Positions 35,776-47,689 of a DNA stretch of 64,000 nt are shown in pieces. The number at the start of each line of letters is the position of its first letter. Positions within the stretch are counted from its first letter, which is position 1. The DNA comes from Vibrio chagasii. GTDB taxonomy: Bacteria; Pseudomonadota; Gammaproteobacteria; Enterobacterales; Vibrionaceae. The translations under genes were made by a program, and so were the position numbers. The stretch is taken from positions 806,001-870,000 of the forward strand of contig CP090852.1 of assembly GCA_041879415.1 (NCBI GenBank), in the 5' to 3' direction. The notes below the pieces were generated by a model. The model did no database searches and had not been told where the DNA came from. It saw only the letters and a list, made by a program, of their open reading frames with translations.

Positions 35776-37692
35776 TTAAAGCTTAAATGAACCAACCATC
35801 TTATCTAGGCGAGAAGACAAGTCACGAAGCTCTTGGCTCGCTTCAGCAAGTTGTTCAGCTGTGCCAGTTGTAACTTCGTTGATCGCGTTGATCTCTTCGA
35901 TGTTCTGGTTAATGGTGTGAACCACCGTTGATTGCTCTTCAGTTGCTGTCGCGACTTGCGTGTTACGGTCAGAGATATCAACGATACGGTCAGAAATACC
36001 GCCCAATACATCGACCGCTTCATCTGATGCTGATACACCTTCAAGCGTAATCACTTTGCCCGCACTCATTGCCGTTACCGCATCTTTTGCATCGCTTTGC
36101 AGTTGGTTGATCATCTTCTGAATCTCTTCCGTTGAGTCCGCAGTGCGACTTGCTAGATTGCGAACTTCATCCGCTACTACCGCAAAACCACGACCTTGCT
36201 CACCGGCACGTGCAGCTTCAATCGCAGCGTTCAATGCAAGTAAGTTGGTTTGCTCTGAAATATCACGGATAACACCCAGAATAGAGCCAATGTCTTGAGT
36301 GGTAGAAGCCAGTTGCTCTACTACCTGCCCAGTGCTTTCGATGTCTTGAGCCAAACGGCTGATCGCATCTTTTGCTTTGTTCACAACAGAACGGCCAACT
36401 TCTGTATTGCCTGAAGCTTGTGTTGCCGTTTCAGCAGCGGTTGCCGCGTTCGATGCAATCTCACTGATGGTCATACCCATCTGGTTGATTGCAGCCACCA
36501 CTTGAAGGGTCTGGTCACGTTGCTCTTGGCTGTTGTCATGGGTGATGTGTGCTTTGTTAGAAACACTCTCTGCCGCCACTTGAAGCGCTTGGCTTGTAGA
36601 GCATACTTCTTTCATAGACTCGTGAATCTTCTCAATGAAGCCGTTGAAGCCTTTTGAAAGCTGAGCGATTTCATCATTGCCTTTCACTTCTATACGCTGT
36701 GCAAGGTCACCGTCACCTTCACCAAGGTCACTGAAACGCTTAGCCAGTAGCTTAATTGGCTGAGTAATGCTGTTTGCTAACACTACGCCCATTAAGATAA
36801 AGGCTAATGCCACAACCGCAGTCATGATCAGCATCTTTTGTGCTGTCTCATCTAGCTCAGCAAACACCTCACCCGTTGGTACCACGCCAATAACAAACCA
36901 GTCCATTGAAGACACATACAAACTTGCGACAAACAGTTCTTGGCCTTGGCTTTCCGTTGTGATCAGGTTAAAGCCTGATTTATTCAGAAGTTGGCTCGCT
37001 TGAGGACCGTAAAGTTGTTGAAGAGAAGAGTCACTGCGAGAACGCTCACGGTGAATCTGCACGTCACCTTGGCTGTCGGTTAAGAACACAAAGCCAGTGT
37101 TCTCAATTTTGAAACCATTAAGCAGGCTCACCATGTCGTCCATCGATTTTGATAGACCAGACATCGCTAAACCAGAAGGCTGTTGGTAGTTAGCGAACAT
37201 CTTCACTTCACCGTTCGCTTCTTGGAACATGCTTACCATGGTTGGCTGCCCAGATTGAGTAAAGCCAAAGAACCAACCATCTTGTTGCTGGTTAAGTTGG
37301 CGTAGGAAGCCATTCTGGTTCCAGTAATACGCTGTTTGACGGTTCGCTACTGAAGCATCATTTAAGTTGTATTGGTTACGCACATTATTCAGTTGTTTAA
37401 CCAACTTACTCTCTAACGCTGGATCGCGATCTGTCGACTCGATTGCATCAGAAATGAATTCATTTGAAGCAATTTGCTCTGCGGCCAACAATAGCTGGGA
37501 AACTTCACGGTCAATCTCACCATTGATTCGCTCTAGCATTCCAGGAAGTTCAATATCGACCAGTCGATGACTCAATACATCTCGTGCTTGTTGCTGCGCC
37601 ATCGCGCCAACAATAACCGTAGAGGCAAGAACCGCAAAAGTAATACCCAGTACTACCTTTTGCTTAATACTCAGAGAGTTAGCTTTAAACAT
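35776..37692 (-). CDS. Methyl-accepting chemotaxis protein, dCache type
   Basis: 638 residues from ATG 37692 (AAAGG about 8 bases upstream; a start at 37734 would add a 14-residue leader). TM1 ~12-32; large periplasmic double-Cache sensor (~35-285) with WFFGFTQSGQPTMVSMF and GFVFLTDSQGDVQIHRE, typical of amino-acid or small-molecule sensing; TM2 ~286-308; HAMP; signalling domain with tip EQTNLLALNAAIEAARAGEQGRGFAVVADEVRNLASR near 475-510. A sigma-28-type promoter lies upstream at 37785-37811, tying it to the flagellar regulon. Ligand unknown. Confidence 0.95.
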   Translation of the reverse strand: MFKANSLSIKQKVVLGITFAVLASTVIVGAMAQQQARDVLSHRLVDIELPGMLERINGEIDREVSQLLLAAEQIASNEFISDAIESTDRDPALESKLVKQLNNVRNQYNLNDASVANRQTAYYWNQNGFLRQLNQQQDGWFFGFTQSGQPTMVSMFQEANGEVKMFANYQQPSGLAMSGLSKSMDDMVSLLNGFKIENTGFVFLTDSQGDVQIHRERSRSDSSLQQLYGPQASQLLNKSGFNLITTESQGQELFVASLYVSSMDWFVIGVVPTGEVFAELDETAQKMLIMTAVVALAFILMGVVLANSITQPIKLLAKRFSDLGEGDGDLAQRIEVKGNDEIAQLSKGFNGFIEKIHESMKEVCSTSQALQVAAESVSNKAHITHDNSQEQRDQTLQVVAAINQMGMTISEIASNAATAAETATQASGNTEVGRSVVNKAKDAISRLAQDIESTGQVVEQLASTTQDIGSILGVIRDISEQTNLLALNAAIEAARAGEQGRGFAVVADEVRNLASRTADSTEEIQKMINQLQSDAKDAVTAMSAGKVITLEGVSASDEAVDVLGGISDRIVDISDRNTQVATATEEQSTVVHTINQNIEEINAINEVTTGTAEQLAEASQELRDLSSRLDKMVGSFKL

Positions 37693-37784
37693 ATTTGGAC
37701 CTTTAAAAAGAATCGCTCTTAATTTGTATCCCAAAACAGGGCTTTTTCGTGCATTCTTAGGCTGGAATGCACAGTCTGAGTTAT

Positions 37785-37811
37785 GTATCGGCAGGGATTG
37801 ATAAAACTAGA
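37785..37811 (-). promoter_or_regulatory. Sigma-28 (FliA) promoter of the chemoreceptor gene
   Basis: On the minus strand TCTAGTTT, exactly 11 bases, GCCGATAC. The consensus is TAAAGTTT-N11-GCCGATAA: 6/8 and 7/8 matches at the right spacing, about 93 bases before the ATG. Confidence 0.7.
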
Positions 37812-37919
37812 GACTTTTCTCACAAAAAAACGCAAACGCAATGCAACGAGACAAATCATTCAACATACACATCAAATGAAACAGAAAAAACCTAGCCAAT
37901 ATTTTTATTAATCATAAAA

Positions 37920-37948
37920 TTCAACACGTTAAATTAAGACGTGTTGAA
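37920..37948. repeat. Inverted repeat TTCAACACGT...ACGTGTTGAA
   Basis: Perfect 10-bp arms, 9-base AT-rich spacer, about 200 bases upstream of the MoxR gene. Candidate operator; the factor is unknown. Confidence 0.45.
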
Positions 37949-38154
37949 CAAAAATATGAGAATCACCACAGCTTTATTATATAAATATCGACCAATGTGA
38001 TAAAAATCGCCTGATAAACGGGTTGCTCGCTAAGCGCTTGTAATTCATTCCAAATTTGAAAAGATAAATTACGTGGATATACCGGAACTTTTTGCTTTCA
38101 AGAAGTGACCAATACTCACAATAAAAAATCAAATGGCTACCCAGAGAGTCCAAA

Positions 38155-39111
38155 ATGCACAAAACAAATTTCGAAGTCCTTCAAAACTATTTAGAGTCTC
38201 AAATCATTGGTCAGCAAGAGCTCGTCAAACAACTGATGATCGCACTACTTGCCGATGGTCATATTCTGGTTGAAGGTCCTCCAGGGTTAGCGAAGACCCG
38301 TGCAGTCAAATCACTGGCTGATTGTGTGGAAGGGGATTTTCACCGCATTCAATTTACCCCAGACTTACTGCCTGCCGACTTAACGGGCACCGATATCTTC
38401 CGACCAGAGACAGGCGAATTTACGTTCCAATCTGGGCCGATCTTTAACTCACTTATCCTAGCGGATGAGATCAACCGTGCTCCTGCAAAAGTGCAAGCAG
38501 CGATGCTAGAAGCAATGGCGGAGAAGCAAGTTACTGCTGGCAGAAAAACCTACGCCCTACCTGACCTGTTTTTGGTGATGGCGACACAGAACCCGATTGA
38601 GCAAGAAGGCACATACCCACTGCCAGAAGCTCAATTAGACCGTTTCCTGCTACACCTAGAAGTTGAATACCCAGACATGGAAAGTGAGCTTGAGATCCTG
38701 CGACTCAACCGCGGCGAAGCTCAAGGTAACGAATCGGTACAGCCACAAGAGATCTCTCAGCAGACTATCTTTGAAGCGCGCCAAGAAGTACTCAATATCC
38801 ACATGGCAGACACCATTGAGCAGTACATCATCAGACTGGTAATGGCGACTCGCCAACCTAAGCAGTACAGCGACCAGCTTGATCAGTGGTTAGATATGGG
38901 TGTGAGTCCACGTGCGACTATCGCTCTCGACCGCTGCGCTCGCGCACATGCTTGGCTTGCAGGCCGCGACTATGTCACACCACAAGATGTTCAAACGATG
39001 GCATTTCCTGTCTTGCGTCACCGCCTACTTCGTAGCTACCACGCACAAGCTGAAGGTGTCACAGCAAACCAAGTGATTGCACACCTAATTTCGTTGGTTG
39101 GTAGCGCATAG
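38155..39111 (+). CDS. MoxR-family AAA+ ATPase
   Basis: 318 residues. Walker A GPPGLAKT at 41-48, Walker B LILADEINRAPAKVQAAMLEAM near 100-120, sensor 1 LVMATQNPIEQEGTYPLPEAQLDRF, all MoxR signatures. MoxR ATPases act as chaperones or assembly factors for partner proteins with von Willebrand A domains, and such partners follow immediately here. First gene of a six-gene operon MoxR-DUF58-DUF4381-BatA-BatB/C-BatD. Start ATG has only AGAGAG upstream. Confidence 0.95.
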   Translation: MHKTNFEVLQNYLESQIIGQQELVKQLMIALLADGHILVEGPPGLAKTRAVKSLADCVEGDFHRIQFTPDLLPADLTGTDIFRPETGEFTFQSGPIFNSLILADEINRAPAKVQAAMLEAMAEKQVTAGRKTYALPDLFLVMATQNPIEQEGTYPLPEAQLDRFLLHLEVEYPDMESELEILRLNRGEAQGNESVQPQEISQQTIFEARQEVLNIHMADTIEQYIIRLVMATRQPKQYSDQLDQWLDMGVSPRATIALDRCARAHAWLAGRDYVTPQDVQTMAFPVLRHRLLRSYHAQAEGVTANQVIAHLISLVGSA

Positions 39112-39121
39112 GAACACGCGC

Positions 39122-40048
39122 ATGAATAATTTATTACCCAACCACAGTGACGGCGTGAAGCTGAACCTGGACGAACTGCTGCAGTACAAAGCGCAGTCTG
39201 TTCGATGGTTGCCTCCAGCGAAAAGCCTCTGGTCACAGCTTAATGGTCAACACGAAAGTAACCGCAAAGGTCGTGGGATGAATTTCTCAGAAGTTCGCCA
39301 GTACCAAGCGGGTGATGACATACGCAGCATTGACTGGCGAGTAACGGCAAGAACAGGCAAAGCGCACACTAAGTTGTTCTCTGAAGAGAGAGAACAACCT
39401 GTCATCTTGTACTTGGATTTATCAAGCAGCATGATTTTCGGCTCAACCTTATTGCTGAAATCGGTTCAACTTGCGCACTTTGCTAGTCAGTTGTGCTGGA
39501 TAACCGTCGCTCAAAAAGACCGAATTGGCGCAGTCATCGATACCGGAAAAGAAATCATAGAAATCAAACCGAGTGGCAGTAACCATGCTCCTTTGCGTAT
39601 TTTGCAAAAAGTCATAGAAATCAATAATGCAGCGCTAACTAACCACGATAATCGTTGCGATACTACCTTAGAGCATGGATTGAAGTCTCTTCATCAACTT
39701 TGCCCAAAAGGAAGCGATATTATCCTCCTCAGTGACTTTGTACGTTACCACGAAAGTGATTACTCACTTATCAGTCAAATACGCCGACACAACAGAGTAC
39801 GCCTGGTACATTTTTATGACCCGCTAGAGCAAGGTCAAACAGCCTATAAAGGCTCGAAACAAGTCACCGATGGCAGTAAAACGCAGTGGTTTAACTTCTC
39901 CTCCACCAAAGAGAAGCAAAAGCTCAACCACGCGTTCTCACTAAAAAAGCAGCAGCTACAAGAGTTGAGTTTATCTCTCGCGATACCCTATAGCTCGTTG
40001 TCGAGTGCACAGCCATTGATGAGCCAGATATCAGGAGCTCAGTCATGA
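39122..40048 (+). CDS. DUF58 domain protein of the MoxR/Bat operon
   Basis: 308 residues from ATG 39122 (AGGA 8 bases upstream; 10 bases after the MoxR stop). The DUF58 core reads GMNFSEVRQYQAGDDIRSIDWRVTARTG and KLFSEEREQPVILYLDLSSSM, the last being a degenerate VWA metal site. The rest is a VWA-like Rossmann fold. It is the expected MoxR partner. It overlaps the next gene by 4 bases (ATGA). Confidence 0.92.
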   Translation: MNNLLPNHSDGVKLNLDELLQYKAQSVRWLPPAKSLWSQLNGQHESNRKGRGMNFSEVRQYQAGDDIRSIDWRVTARTGKAHTKLFSEEREQPVILYLDLSSSMIFGSTLLLKSVQLAHFASQLCWITVAQKDRIGAVIDTGKEIIEIKPSGSNHAPLRILQKVIEINNAALTNHDNRCDTTLEHGLKSLHQLCPKGSDIILLSDFVRYHESDYSLISQIRRHNRVRLVHFYDPLEQGQTAYKGSKQVTDGSKTQWFNFSSTKEKQKLNHAFSLKKQQLQELSLSLAIPYSSLSSAQPLMSQISGAQS

Positions 40049-40530
40049 AACAGCCCTTAGATTTAAGCCCTGTGATTACACCAGATGTACCAACATGGTG
40101 GCCTCTGGCGTGGGGTTGGTGGGCAGTAATTGTCACATCTATAATCCTGATTGCCTTGGTGTTTTTCATAGTAAAACGAAGAAAAAACAACCAGAAATCA
40201 AAGCAAGAAGCGCTGTCTTACTTCACTACGAGTCAGTCTTCAGATCATTTATCTCCAAGTGAAGCACAACGTATTCTACGTCAGGCTGCATTGAGCTACT
40301 TCCCACGTGAGAAAGTAGCAGGCCTAACGGGTGATGATTGGTTAAAGTTCTTAGACGCACAACTAAAAAAGCCGTTGTTTGTGGAGAAACAAGCTCAGTG
40401 GCAACAGTCACTCTATCAAGATACAACTTCGATGAATGACGAACAGCGTCAAAGCCAACAGCAATTGGTTGATGACTGCGAAACGTGGCTTCGTAAAGCC
40501 CTGCCCCCAAAGCGAGGTAGCCATGACTAA
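40045..40530 (+). CDS. DUF4381 membrane protein of the MoxR/Bat operon
   Basis: 161 residues. One membrane segment (~24-50, WWPLAWGWWAVIVTSIILIALVFFIVK preceded by PDVPTWW), then a cytoplasmic basic stretch (KRRKNNQKSK) and a helical domain with LRQAALSYFPREKVAGLTGDDWLKFLD. This is the DUF4381 pattern, regularly located between DUF58 and BatA. Overlaps DUF58 by 4 bases and BatA by 8 bases. Confidence 0.9.
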   Translation: MKQPLDLSPVITPDVPTWWPLAWGWWAVIVTSIILIALVFFIVKRRKNNQKSKQEALSYFTTSQSSDHLSPSEAQRILRQAALSYFPREKVAGLTGDDWLKFLDAQLKKPLFVEKQAQWQQSLYQDTTSMNDEQRQSQQQLVDDCETWLRKALPPKRGSHD

Positions 40531-41507
40531 TCTTATAAGCACTAACTGGTTAAACATCGAGTTCGTTTGGTGGTGGATGTTTTTCCTCGCACCACTGCCG
40601 TTTCTTATTTACTTATTCTCGCCTAAAGCAGAATCAAGCAGCGCTCTTAAGCTTCCATTTTTGCCAGAGGACAGCAATACCAAAACACCGTGTACTCGCT
40701 TACCAAAAGCATTGTCAGTGCTTATTTGGCTACTGCTAATCACGGCGAGCGCTCGTCCGGTCTGGTATGGCGAACCCGTTGAGTTTCAGCCGAAACACCG
40801 CGATTTGATGTTGGTCGTTGACCTCTCTTATTCGATGAGCCAAGAGGACATGCAATTCAATGGCGAGTACACCGATCGCTTATCAGCAGTGAAACATGTG
40901 TTGAGTGACTTCATTGAACGTCGTAAAGGCGACCGAGTTGGTTTGGTGCTCTTTGCCGATCATGCCTACCTACAAACACCTTTGACTTTGGACAGAGACA
41001 CGCTGTCACAGCAACTCAATCAAGCGGTCCTAAGACTGATCGGTAATCAAACCGCAATTGGTGACGGCATTGGACTGGCGACCAAGACCTTTGTAGATAG
41101 TGATGCGCCTCAACGTGTGATGGTACTACTCAGCGACGGTAGTAATACCGCCGGCGTGTTAGACCCATTAGAGGCTGCAGATATTGCCAAGAAGTACAAC
41201 GCAACCATCTACACCGTCGGTGTTGGCGCAGGCGAAATGATGGTTAAAGAGTTCTTCATGACTCGTAAAGTAAACACAGCTCAAGATCTCGATGAACGCA
41301 CGCTAATGGAAATTGCCAAACGCACTGGCGGTCAATACTTCCGAGCGCGTGACAGCAAAGAGCTGGCAACGATTTACGACACCATTAACCAGTTAGAACC
41401 CGTGACAAATGCCACCAAGATATGGCGACCACAACAAGAGTGGTTTGTATGGCCTTTGGCGGCTGCCATGTTCTTCGCATTTATGCTGTTAGCCATTAGG
41501 AGAAACA

Positions 41508-41515
<8 letters not shown>
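40523..41515 (+). CDS. BatA-like von Willebrand A membrane protein
   Basis: 330 residues from ATG 40523 (GAGG upstream). Two N-terminal membrane segments (~12-30, 58-75), then a VWA domain (~85-300) with an intact metal site: DLSYSMS (DxSxS), T of the second loop in GNQTAIGDGIG, and D in VLLSDGSNTAG. A C-terminal span (~305-325) anchors it. BatA proteins sit in the inner membrane with the VWA domain toward the periplasm and help cells under oxidative or envelope stress. Overlaps BatB by 8 bases. Confidence 0.93.
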
Positions 41516-43457
<1,942 letters not shown>

Positions 43458-43459
43458 CC

Positions 43460-45139
43460 ATGCGATTTCTAAATAAGCCATTTTTATCCATAGCCCTAAC
43501 ACTGCTGTTGGGCGCTTTCTCGTCATTTTCAGCATTGGCGGCTAATGCCGTAGCGAGTGTTTCACAGAACAGTGTCACCAAAGATGAAGTATTCCTACTT
43601 AGAGTCACCACTGACGAGAAGGTCTCTTCTGATGCTCTGGATCTCACCACGCTTCAGCAGGACTTCTATGTCGGTACACCAAACTTTGGTTCATCAATGC
43701 GAATCATTAATGGTAGCCGTTCAGTGTCTAGTGAATGGAACATCACCCTTGCTCCACTGCGCTTAGGTCAAATACAGATCCCAAGCTTTGATATTGAAGG
43801 AGCTAAAACCAAGCCTATCACCATCAATGTCGCCGTTAATAAAGCAGCACCCACTCAACATGATATGGCTGAGTTTCAACTTAATCTAAGTAAGAGCTCA
43901 CTATACCCACAAGAGACCGCAGAGCTTGATGTAAAGCTGATCATTAAAGCCGATCCAAGAAGGCTGCAAGATCCGAAAATCGCGCCACCAAGCTCTTCTG
44001 GCTTAGACGTAGAACCTATTGGGGAATCGAAACAGTTTCAAGACGTTCTCAATGGAAAGGAGGTGACAGTAGTTCAACAGTCATTCCGAATCTCGTCACA
44101 AAAAGCCGGTCAATTTAAGCTGAACGGACCGAAGCTAACAGGAGCAGTCGTCTACTCAACCAACAACTCCAGTGCAACTCGACTATTCCAACTCGACACC
44201 CCCGTTGAAACCTTAGATGTCACCGTAAAAGATGTGCCAAAAGGCTACAAGGGTGAGTGGTTACCAACATCAAACTTCAAATTGATTCAGCAATGGTCGG
44301 ATAGCCAAGGTAACGAATTAACCAGTACCAATGGATTAGAAGGCGACAAGCAAGCCATCGAAATGGAAGCGGGGGATTCTTTAACTCGTACTATTACCAT
44401 GACGGCGAGTAACTTAACGCAGCACCAGCTACCAAAACTGAATATCACCTACCCTAAATCGGTTCGTGTTTATGAAGAAAAGCCGCAATTTGGTACCACA
44501 AAGTCCGGTGATGCAGTTGTAGTGTATAAACAGGTTCTAATCCCAAAAGAAGCAGGAAAAATCTCGCTTCCTGACGTTTCCCAAGCTTGGTTCAATACTG
44601 ATGCTCAATCAGAACAAACCAGCAAAGCTCTGGGCTTAGAGCTAGCAGTAACAGCAAGTGATCGTGTTGTATCAAGCGCTCCTCCAGTTGCTAGCACGCC
44701 GCTCCAACAAACAGCGCCAACGGTGATTAATGTCGATAACCCTGGTTTCTGGCCTTATCTCACCGCCCTATTCGCTGCTTTGTGGTTAATCAGCTCAGCA
44801 ATGGCTTTCTACTTCTGGTCACGCTGTGGAAAAATCACACAATCGAAGCGCCCAGAACAAAGATCTTCCAATACCGAAGAGGCGCTAGTCACCGCTCTAA
44901 AGGCGCACGATGGTGTGATGATCAGAACCTTGTTTGAACAATGGAAATCTGAAAATACAGATCTAAGTGATGAGGCGTTGCAAACCGTTGAAGCCGAACT
45001 CACCAAGCTAAACCAAAGCCTCTACGGTGAAGCCGGTTCATCAGCCCAAACATGGAGTCCTGAGCTGGCAATCAAAACGGTGAAGAAGCCCAAGAGAGTC
45101 GCGAGTAAAAAGCATAATAGCTCGCTAGAAAAGCTTTAG
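43460..45139 (+). CDS. BatD-like aerotolerance protein
   Basis: 559 residues from ATG 43460, 2 bases after the BatB/C stop. Signal peptide ~1-28 (SIALTLLLGAFSSFSALA). The mature protein is a set of beta-sandwich domains (VSQNSVTKDEVFLLRVTTDEKV, LDLTTLQQDFYVGTPNFGSSMRI...SEWNITLAPLRLGQIQIPSF) as in the BatD oxygen-tolerance family. Then comes one membrane span (~438-458, WPYLTALFAALWLISSAMAFYFW) and a helical cytoplasmic tail. Likely receives or stabilises BatA/BatB in the periplasm. Last gene of the operon; terminator at 45171-45205. Confidence 0.92.
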   Translation: MRFLNKPFLSIALTLLLGAFSSFSALAANAVASVSQNSVTKDEVFLLRVTTDEKVSSDALDLTTLQQDFYVGTPNFGSSMRIINGSRSVSSEWNITLAPLRLGQIQIPSFDIEGAKTKPITINVAVNKAAPTQHDMAEFQLNLSKSSLYPQETAELDVKLIIKADPRRLQDPKIAPPSSSGLDVEPIGESKQFQDVLNGKEVTVVQQSFRISSQKAGQFKLNGPKLTGAVVYSTNNSSATRLFQLDTPVETLDVTVKDVPKGYKGEWLPTSNFKLIQQWSDSQGNELTSTNGLEGDKQAIEMEAGDSLTRTITMTASNLTQHQLPKLNITYPKSVRVYEEKPQFGTTKSGDAVVVYKQVLIPKEAGKISLPDVSQAWFNTDAQSEQTSKALGLELAVTASDRVVSSAPPVASTPLQQTAPTVINVDNPGFWPYLTALFAALWLISSAMAFYFWSRCGKITQSKRPEQRSSNTEEALVTALKAHDGVMIRTLFEQWKSENTDLSDEALQTVEAELTKLNQSLYGEAGSSAQTWSPELAIKTVKKPKRVASKKHNSSLEKL

Positions 45140-45170
45140 TCGACACTGCTCATCAAGAACAGTAAAACAC

Positions 45171-45210
45171 AAAGGCCGTTGATCATATGGAGGTCAACGG
45201 CCTTTATTTT
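45171..45210. terminator. Bidirectional terminator between batD and the GGDEF gene
   Basis: AAAGGCCGTTGA / TCAACGGCCTTT, perfect 12-bp stem with 11-base loop; T-rich on both strands. Confidence 0.88.
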
Positions 45211-47353
45211 AAGAAAGAGAGGCTGCGACTTTTTTACGTTTTAATGCAGAAACAATTCGATTTCGCCCTGAGTCTTTGGCTTGATATAAGGCTTTATCTG
45301 CCTTGCCATATAACAGATCAAAATCGAATTGGTGCTGGTCAGAAGTTATCGAGGCATAACCAACGGATGCCGTTAAATATGGGCTGGTACTACTTTCACA
45401 ATGCAGGATTTTTGCCTCTTCAATGCATTTTCTAATCGACTCTGCGCGTTGCTTTGTCTCTGAATGATTCGTGCCAATCATCAACAACATAAATTCCTCT
45501 CCGCCAATCCGACAGAAGGTTTCTTTGTCATTGTGAACATGAGCATTCAGTATCTCACCTACCGTCCTCAACGCTGCATCCCCTTCAGTATGTCCATAGA
45601 CACTGTTGTACAAACCAAAGTGATCAAGATCGACGAGAATCAACCCAAATGTAATTTCGTTCTGTGAGGCAAACGCACCTTGATCGTTGCAATTCAAGTC
45701 TTCTAATACCTGCGACAACATACGGCGGTTTCCAAGGCGTGTAAGAGGATCTAGCTTAGAGATGATGTCTAATTGCTCGTTCGCCAACTCTAACTCTTGA
45801 GTGCGCTTACTGACTTCTTGCTCCAGTGTTTCATTGAGCTTTTTCAGTTCTTCTTGAGCCATGGTTCTTTGCAACACCTCAGCAAGGCTTGAAGCAAAGA
45901 TACGTATTACCTCTCGAAGCTGTGAGGTTAGCGGGCTACGAGTTAGCAAGTTGTCAGCAGCGATAAACGCAATAGGCTCACCTGTATTTGTGGTGAGCAT
46001 AGTCATGGCCGTCCAGCCAACGCCGACAATATTGAAATCGTGATAAATCGGGACTGACTCTTCGAACGCGACTTGATTCGGGCAAGCACGTGCTGCCGCG
46101 ACAATGTCACGTTCCACCAGCTCAGAGCGATAATAAGACTCATCGACAATATCGCCTTTGATGTCGGTGCCCCACGTACCTTGCATGTAACTGCACTTTT
46201 TGTCCGTCAAGAAAACCGCAAGTCGATCGATACCTAGATGTTGAATCGCAAAACTCACAGCTGACTTACAGACTTCACTGACGCTATCGCATCGAGACAG
46301 CTCAACCATACTCGAGTGCAACATACGTATGTTCTGCTCTTGGCGCTTGCGAATGTAGATCTGAGAAAGCAAAGAGCCAAAAGACTCAAGCATCTGCTTT
46401 TGATAGTTAGTAATCGGTGAACGATGAATGTAGTTATCCATGGCAATCCAGCCGACTGGTTTGTCGCCTTCACGCAAGATGAGCATGCCATTCCAGCCCT
46501 GTCCGACCACCTTACCTTCTGTATAAAGAGGCGCATTATCGATGATGACTAGATTCGTGTGATTATCAGACAGCGCTTCTATGTATTCCGCTTCAAGTTG
46601 ATGCAAATCGTATTGAGTGTGGTGTTCACTGTTAGTTTTACCCGCTTCGTCGGTGCCATAAGTGCCACTGAAACAACGCTTTTTCATATCAAGCAACATG
46701 AAGATCGCTCGATCAAACCCTAGCCTATCTCGAACAGCCTCAACAGAGGCTTTATACAAAGCATCGAGTGATTCGGGATTGGAAAGCTCAAGCGCGACCT
46801 GATGGACCAACTTCATGTTCTCAACAAATAACTCACGTAGCTTTATCTCGTCTAAGTATTGAGCTTCGCGTGTGTCTCTGTGTTTGATTTCAAGCGCAGC
46901 GTTCTTTTCTGCTCGAATGCACTGCCAACGGGCTGCGGCTAATTGAAGTACGTCAAGGTCTTGATCAAAAGTCTGGTTGATCTGCTCTGTACAGCAATTT
47001 TGAACAATTAAATAAGTTCTGGAGGCAGGCGCATTGTCGAGCATCATGATGAATGACTCACCGCCAAGTACCTTCATGTGTTCCCACTTACAAGTATTGA
47101 TAGCCATTGGCAAAACCCCGTCCGCGGTATCGAACTGAGCAACCCAAGGCCAAAATGTAGCGGGATAGTTCGCTAATGAAGTGAGTTCGCCGTAAGAGAA
47201 GAGTGGTAATGCGTCGCTCTCTGGCGTTGGCTCAGCAAATATTCCAATCCCTTTGGGAGCTAGCACCTTAACCAGATAGTCAAAAAGAGACTCAGCCAAC
47301 AGACGATGGTCGCGTGTCGCAGATATTTGTTTTGCAAAGGCTTTAACAGGCAC
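45209..47353 (-). CDS. Diguanylate cyclase with GAF sensor domains
   Basis: 714 residues from GTG 47353 with AAGGA 5 bases upstream. N-terminal helical region (~1-170), two GAF-type sensor modules (~185-330 and ~350-490; both contain an FDRAIFML / IDRLAVFL start and GWIAMDN / AFIAADN end), a coiled-coil linker (KKLNETLEQEVSKRTQELELANEQ), then a GGDEF domain with active-site GGEEF near 617-621. The RxxD inhibitory site is absent just before it. No membrane span. It should make cyclic di-GMP in response to a soluble ligand. It is downstream of pstSCAB, an arrangement I recall from V. cholerae chromosome II. Confidence 0.93.
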   Translation of the reverse strand: MPVKAFAKQISATRDHRLLAESLFDYLVKVLAPKGIGIFAEPTPESDALPLFSYGELTSLANYPATFWPWVAQFDTADGVLPMAINTCKWEHMKVLGGESFIMMLDNAPASRTYLIVQNCCTEQINQTFDQDLDVLQLAAARWQCIRAEKNAALEIKHRDTREAQYLDEIKLRELFVENMKLVHQVALELSNPESLDALYKASVEAVRDRLGFDRAIFMLLDMKKRCFSGTYGTDEAGKTNSEHHTQYDLHQLEAEYIEALSDNHTNLVIIDNAPLYTEGKVVGQGWNGMLILREGDKPVGWIAMDNYIHRSPITNYQKQMLESFGSLLSQIYIRKRQEQNIRMLHSSMVELSRCDSVSEVCKSAVSFAIQHLGIDRLAVFLTDKKCSYMQGTWGTDIKGDIVDESYYRSELVERDIVAAARACPNQVAFEESVPIYHDFNIVGVGWTAMTMLTTNTGEPIAFIAADNLLTRSPLTSQLREVIRIFASSLAEVLQRTMAQEELKKLNETLEQEVSKRTQELELANEQLDIISKLDPLTRLGNRRMLSQVLEDLNCNDQGAFASQNEITFGLILVDLDHFGLYNSVYGHTEGDAALRTVGEILNAHVHNDKETFCRIGGEEFMLLMIGTNHSETKQRAESIRKCIEEAKILHCESSTSPYLTASVGYASITSDQHQFDFDLLYGKADKALYQAKDSGRNRIVSALKRKKVAASLS

Positions 47354-47689
47354 AGCTTCCTTCCATTGGCGATTAAGAATAAAGCAAAAATACAGAAGCC
47401 TTGATATGCAATCAATGTAAGTAAAAATGAGATGTTAAGCGGGTCGCAGTTTCACCTTTAACATTATCACAAGCATGAGAAGGACGACAAAAATGGGATT
47501 CTCTGCCCAAAATCACATCGACATTGGGGCTTTTTTAGACACATAAAAAAGCCCCACCTAAAGTGGGGCAAAACTTCCATCGCTTATAGTTATAGTGATA
47601 ATTCTGTTGTTCTATTCGATTATCTAACCTGCGTTTCAGTTAGTGTGTAAAGGTATCTAATCGCTTAAATACCACACGTAAATCATCGA
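47354..47689. other. Region between pstB and the GGDEF gene
   Basis: 336 bp; holds the terminator of the pst operon and then AT-rich promoter sequence for the GGDEF gene. A second inverted repeat, GGGGCTTTTTT / AAAAAAGCCCC at 47526-47555, shares its right arm with the terminator, so the two stems exclude each other. Confidence 0.55.
47545..47569 (-). terminator. Terminator of the pst operon
   Basis: On the minus strand GCCCCAC-TTTAG-GTGGGGC followed by T6, 120 bases beyond the pstB stop. Confidence 0.88.

Larger units (their letters stand above)
37693..38154. other. Chemoreceptor/MoxR divergent region
   Basis: 462 bp. Holds the sigma-28-type promoter of the chemoreceptor and a perfect 10-bp inverted repeat TTCAACACGT / ACGTGTTGAA at 37920-37948 (9-base spacer). 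The repeat has no T-run and could be an operator. No ORF is convincing. Confidence 0.5.
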
